Positions 14,001-14,895 of a DNA stretch of 14,895 bases are shown here, piece by piece. The stretch's first letter is position 1, and each line of letters starts with the position of its first letter. Below the pieces are notes generated by a model. It was not told the origin of the DNA, did no database searches, and worked only from the letters and a program-made list of their open reading frames with translations. The stretch is from Thermococcus sp. (GTDB lineage: Archaea; Methanobacteriota_B; Thermococci; Thermococcales; Thermococcaceae), in assembly GCA_027074805.1 (NCBI GenBank), contig JALTCK010000157.1:1-14895 (forward strand), in the 5' to 3' direction. The position numbers were made by a program, and so were the translations under genes.

Positions 14001-14734
14001 ATCTCCCAGGCCTTCTGAATGACCTCGTCGTTGAAGCCGAGCAGATAGAGAGAGCGGTCTATGTTCTTGCTCGCCTTGAGGAAGGCATCAACGTCGTCCA
14101 CGAAGATGAAGTCGAAGTGCCTGCCCTTGAGAACCTCGTCGAACTTCCTGGCCATCCACTGGGCGCTGGTGACGAGTATGTCGTAGTCCCCGCCGGTTAT
14201 CTTGGTGAGCATCTCCTCCTTCTCCTTCTTCCTGAGGTTGCCGTGGTAGTAGGCGAGGTTTATCTCAACGCCGGACCTCTCGGCTATGGCCTGGATTTTT
14301 CTTACCGTCTGGATAACCAGCGGCGTCGTTGGGACGACTATGTAGCTCTTCTTGCCCCTGGTGGCGTGCCAGACGGCCATGAAGGCTCCGAAAGTGCTCT
14401 TCCCCATTCCGGTCGGGGCTATTATCGAGAAGCTCCTTCCCTTCAAAAGGCGCTTCACCCACGTCCTCTGGGCGCTCCAGAATGTGAAGCCCGTGGCTCT
14501 CTCGAAGAAGTCCTCAACCTCGCGGAGGTTCTTCTCGAGGGAATAAATACGCTCCCACTCCTTCAGCGTTCCTTTAACCTGCAGGGCGTTTCTAACTGCC
14601 GTAACGAGTTCAAAATAGGAATCAGCGTGAACCGGATTATCGAGGCACTCATCGCAGGGGTTCTTACCCACAAGCCTCTCGTCGGAGATTCTCCCAGAAC
14701 AGTTGGGGCACATCTCCCTGTATATCGCCTTCAT
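11054..14734 (-). CDS. rgy: reverse gyrase, without intein
   Basis: A full-length 1226-residue reverse gyrase, the ATP-dependent type IA topoisomerase that introduces positive supercoils and marks hyperthermophiles. Order of parts: N-terminal zinc finger (Cys9, Cys12, Cys27, Cys30); helicase-like RecA domain 1 with APTGMGKST (106-114) and the box FVDDVD (211-216); SATG (297-300); a charged coiled stretch at 246-290; RecA domain 2 ending QATGRTSR (558-565); TOPRIM with Glu648 in VESPNKA and the acidic triad DPDTE (Asp774, Asp776, Glu778); an internal zinc ribbon (Cys725, Cys728, Cys741, Cys744) inserted in TOPRIM; active-site Tyr963 in LITYHRTDSTHVS; and a C-terminal topoisomerase tail. No intein interrupts the frame, unlike some Thermococcales homologues. 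The ATG follows GGGTGG, and a TATA box lies at 14771-14780. It is upstream of trmBL2 on the same strand but ends with its own terminator. Confidence 0.97.
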   Translation of the reverse strand: MKAIYREMCPNCSGRISDERLVGKNPCDECLDNPVHADSYFELVTAVRNALQVKGTLKEWERIYSLEKNLREVEDFFERATGFTFWSAQRTWVKRLLKGRSFSIIAPTGMGKSTFGAFMAVWHATRGKKSYIVVPTTPLVIQTVRKIQAIAERSGVEINLAYYHGNLRKKEKEEMLTKITGGDYDILVTSAQWMARKFDEVLKGRHFDFIFVDDVDAFLKASKNIDRSLYLLGFNDEVIQKAWEIIRLKKQMSKYLNGRAQDREERLKELNTEISKLQREIEEFKSKNNIGIMIIASATGSARGDRIKLYRELLGFEVGSGRSALRNVVDSYLKPTKEVKEHVEELLTMLGRGGIIFTPIDQGLGYAEELVNYLRERGFRVELVSSKNRKAIERFENGEADYLVGSATYYGSLVRGLDLPHLIRYAVFTGVPKFRFSIDLERPTIYRALGLLSEIMDFLSDEDRKQAEKLHARLRRLIRNIPQFELMKIEEALAEGLPIENEFHNHVLGVFRELVEFLRKALHDEEVLKKLAEDPFVSLTEEGGKWYIGIPDVRTYIQATGRTSRLFAGGITKGLSVLIVDNEKVFNGLVRQMRWRFTEFKMVPFEELNLDEVLRQIDEDREKVRLVMEGKISAKVKDLVKSALMIVESPNKARTIANFFGQPSKTRIGDLVAYEVSIGNMMLTILASGGHMFDLVTNEGYHGVLIDEKDGMMRFIPVYDTIKRCRDCGHQFVDWENKGVCPRCGSTNVRDALDNVKAMRELAQEVDEILIATDPDTEGEKIAWDIRNVLSPYTPNIKRIEFHEVTRPAIMRAIQEARDVNEGRVNAQIVRRIEDRWIGFELSQELQRVFENRNLSAGRVQTPVLGWIIERYKEFSESETYFLGLTLENGLQVTVEVGKDGKNVEPPEYATVEKVELEEKEFNPSPPYTTDAMLKDASTFLKLSAPETMRLAQDLFEMGLITYHRTDSTHVSNTGIEVAREYITQEVGEEYFKPRHWGEEGTHEAIRPTRPIDTGRLMQLIRDGIIQLPKNLTRNHYRLYDMIFKKFMMSQMKSAKLLMERTVINAGVGKAELEGYVEVIEDGWTKLRSPPFRQLPRLEAGVKLKVVEAKKWKAPKVSLYSQGDIIALMKERKIGRPSTYAKILETLIRRYYVFETRGRKKLVPTEQGIKVYHYLTSKYKELVSEEKTRVLEETMDLIEAGGEDYQRVLNSLYREILEYLGKDTAV

Positions 14735-14770
14735 TTTCCCACCCTCTAATTCCTATTCTCGCACAAAGGG

Positions 14771-14780
14771 GCTTTATAAG
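14771..14780 (-). promoter_or_regulatory. TATA box of reverse gyrase
   Basis: The minus strand reads CTTATAAAGC. A start about 25 nt downstream near 14750 leaves a leader of about 16 nt carrying GGGTGG before the ATG at 14734. The box lies just after the stop of the preceding gene at 14786. Confidence 0.6.
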
Positions 14781-14785
14781 GCTTT

Positions 14786-14895
14786 TTAGAGGGACGCCTC
14801 AAGCTCCCGCAGTTCATCCCTCAGCTTGAGGGAAAGCTCGTAGTCCTCAAAAACGTGGCCGTACTCCTCCGCGACCTCTTCAAGGACGTGAAGGG
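14786..14895 (-). CDS. C-terminal end of an unidentified leftward gene (partial)
   Basis: The last 36 codons of a gene that begins beyond the right edge. The visible tail contains EEVAEEYGHVFEDYELSLKL and ends LRELEASL, a strongly charged, mostly helical segment, followed by TAA. The frame is open to the window edge and the codon use fits the neighbours. The family cannot be told from this fragment. It lies 51 bp upstream of reverse gyrase. Confidence 0.6.
   Translation of the reverse strand, partial: LHVLEEVAEEYGHVFEDYELSLKLRDELRELEASL

Noticed and set aside
14117..14749. Long open frame antisense to reverse gyrase (210 codons)
   Set aside because: The opposite strand codes a motif-complete reverse gyrase N-terminus; this frame is a codon-bias shadow with no ribosome binding site.
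1..14895. tRNA genes, rRNA or CRISPR repeats
   Set aside because: No cloverleaf with CCA-adjacent acceptor pattern, no rRNA-like conserved blocks and no regularly spaced repeats were seen by eye on either strand.

Overview
The window is from a hyperthermophilic archaeon of the order Thermococcales, most likely a Thermococcus. Three things point there. It has an intact reverse gyrase next to the abundant TrmB-family chromatin protein TrmBL2, and from memory of T. kodakarensis that pair is TK0470-TK0471. It has a fused hexulose-phosphate synthase/isomerase of the Thermococcales type, and a secreted protein ending in a CGP-CTERM anchor. Genes are tightly packed, with GGAGG/GGTGA ribosome binding sites, overlapping start and stop codons, and TATA boxes about 20-40 nt upstream of first genes. 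No tRNA, rRNA, CRISPR array or intact insertion sequence was seen.

Layout. Positions 1-29 hold the first codons of a leftward gene. Positions 129-2317 are a leftward cluster: an unknown 159-aa protein, a roadblock/LC7 protein, a DUF2226/PATAN-like protein and an HD-domain phosphohydrolase. Divergent from it is a rightward 416-aa gene (2449-3699) that looks like a helix-turn-helix plus degenerate DDE-transposase-like protein ending in a second roadblock-like domain. Positions 3696-6092 are a tight leftward operon: a short FtsZ/tubulin-like protein without the tubulin glycine signature, a HAD phosphatase, a 58-aa protein, and a DUF4392 (D-glutamate cyclase-like) protein. Positions 6146-7366 encode the leftward HPS-PHI fusion. 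Divergent from it is a rightward operon (7506-8768) of an arginase-fold protein, a UPF0148 zinc-ribbon protein and a small winged-helix protein, ending in tandem hairpins and a T run. A stand-alone CGP-CTERM surface protein follows (8941-9909). The right third is leftward: reverse gyrase (14734-11054), a 334-bp gap, then trmBL2 (10719-9925). The tail of another leftward gene is cut by the right edge.

How the genes may work together. Reverse gyrase and TrmBL2 both act on DNA topology and chromatin at high temperature. HPS-PHI makes ribulose 5-phosphate in archaea that lack the oxidative pentose phosphate route. The most unusual parts are the roadblock island at 0.8-3.7 kb and the GTPase-signature-less FtsZ-like operon at 3.7-6.1 kb. 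In the first, a roadblock operon and a roadblock-tailed transposase-derived protein are divergent across about 130 bp, which suggests a domesticated-transposase regulator tied to a roadblock signalling module. All functions are inferred from reading motifs by eye; no database search was run.
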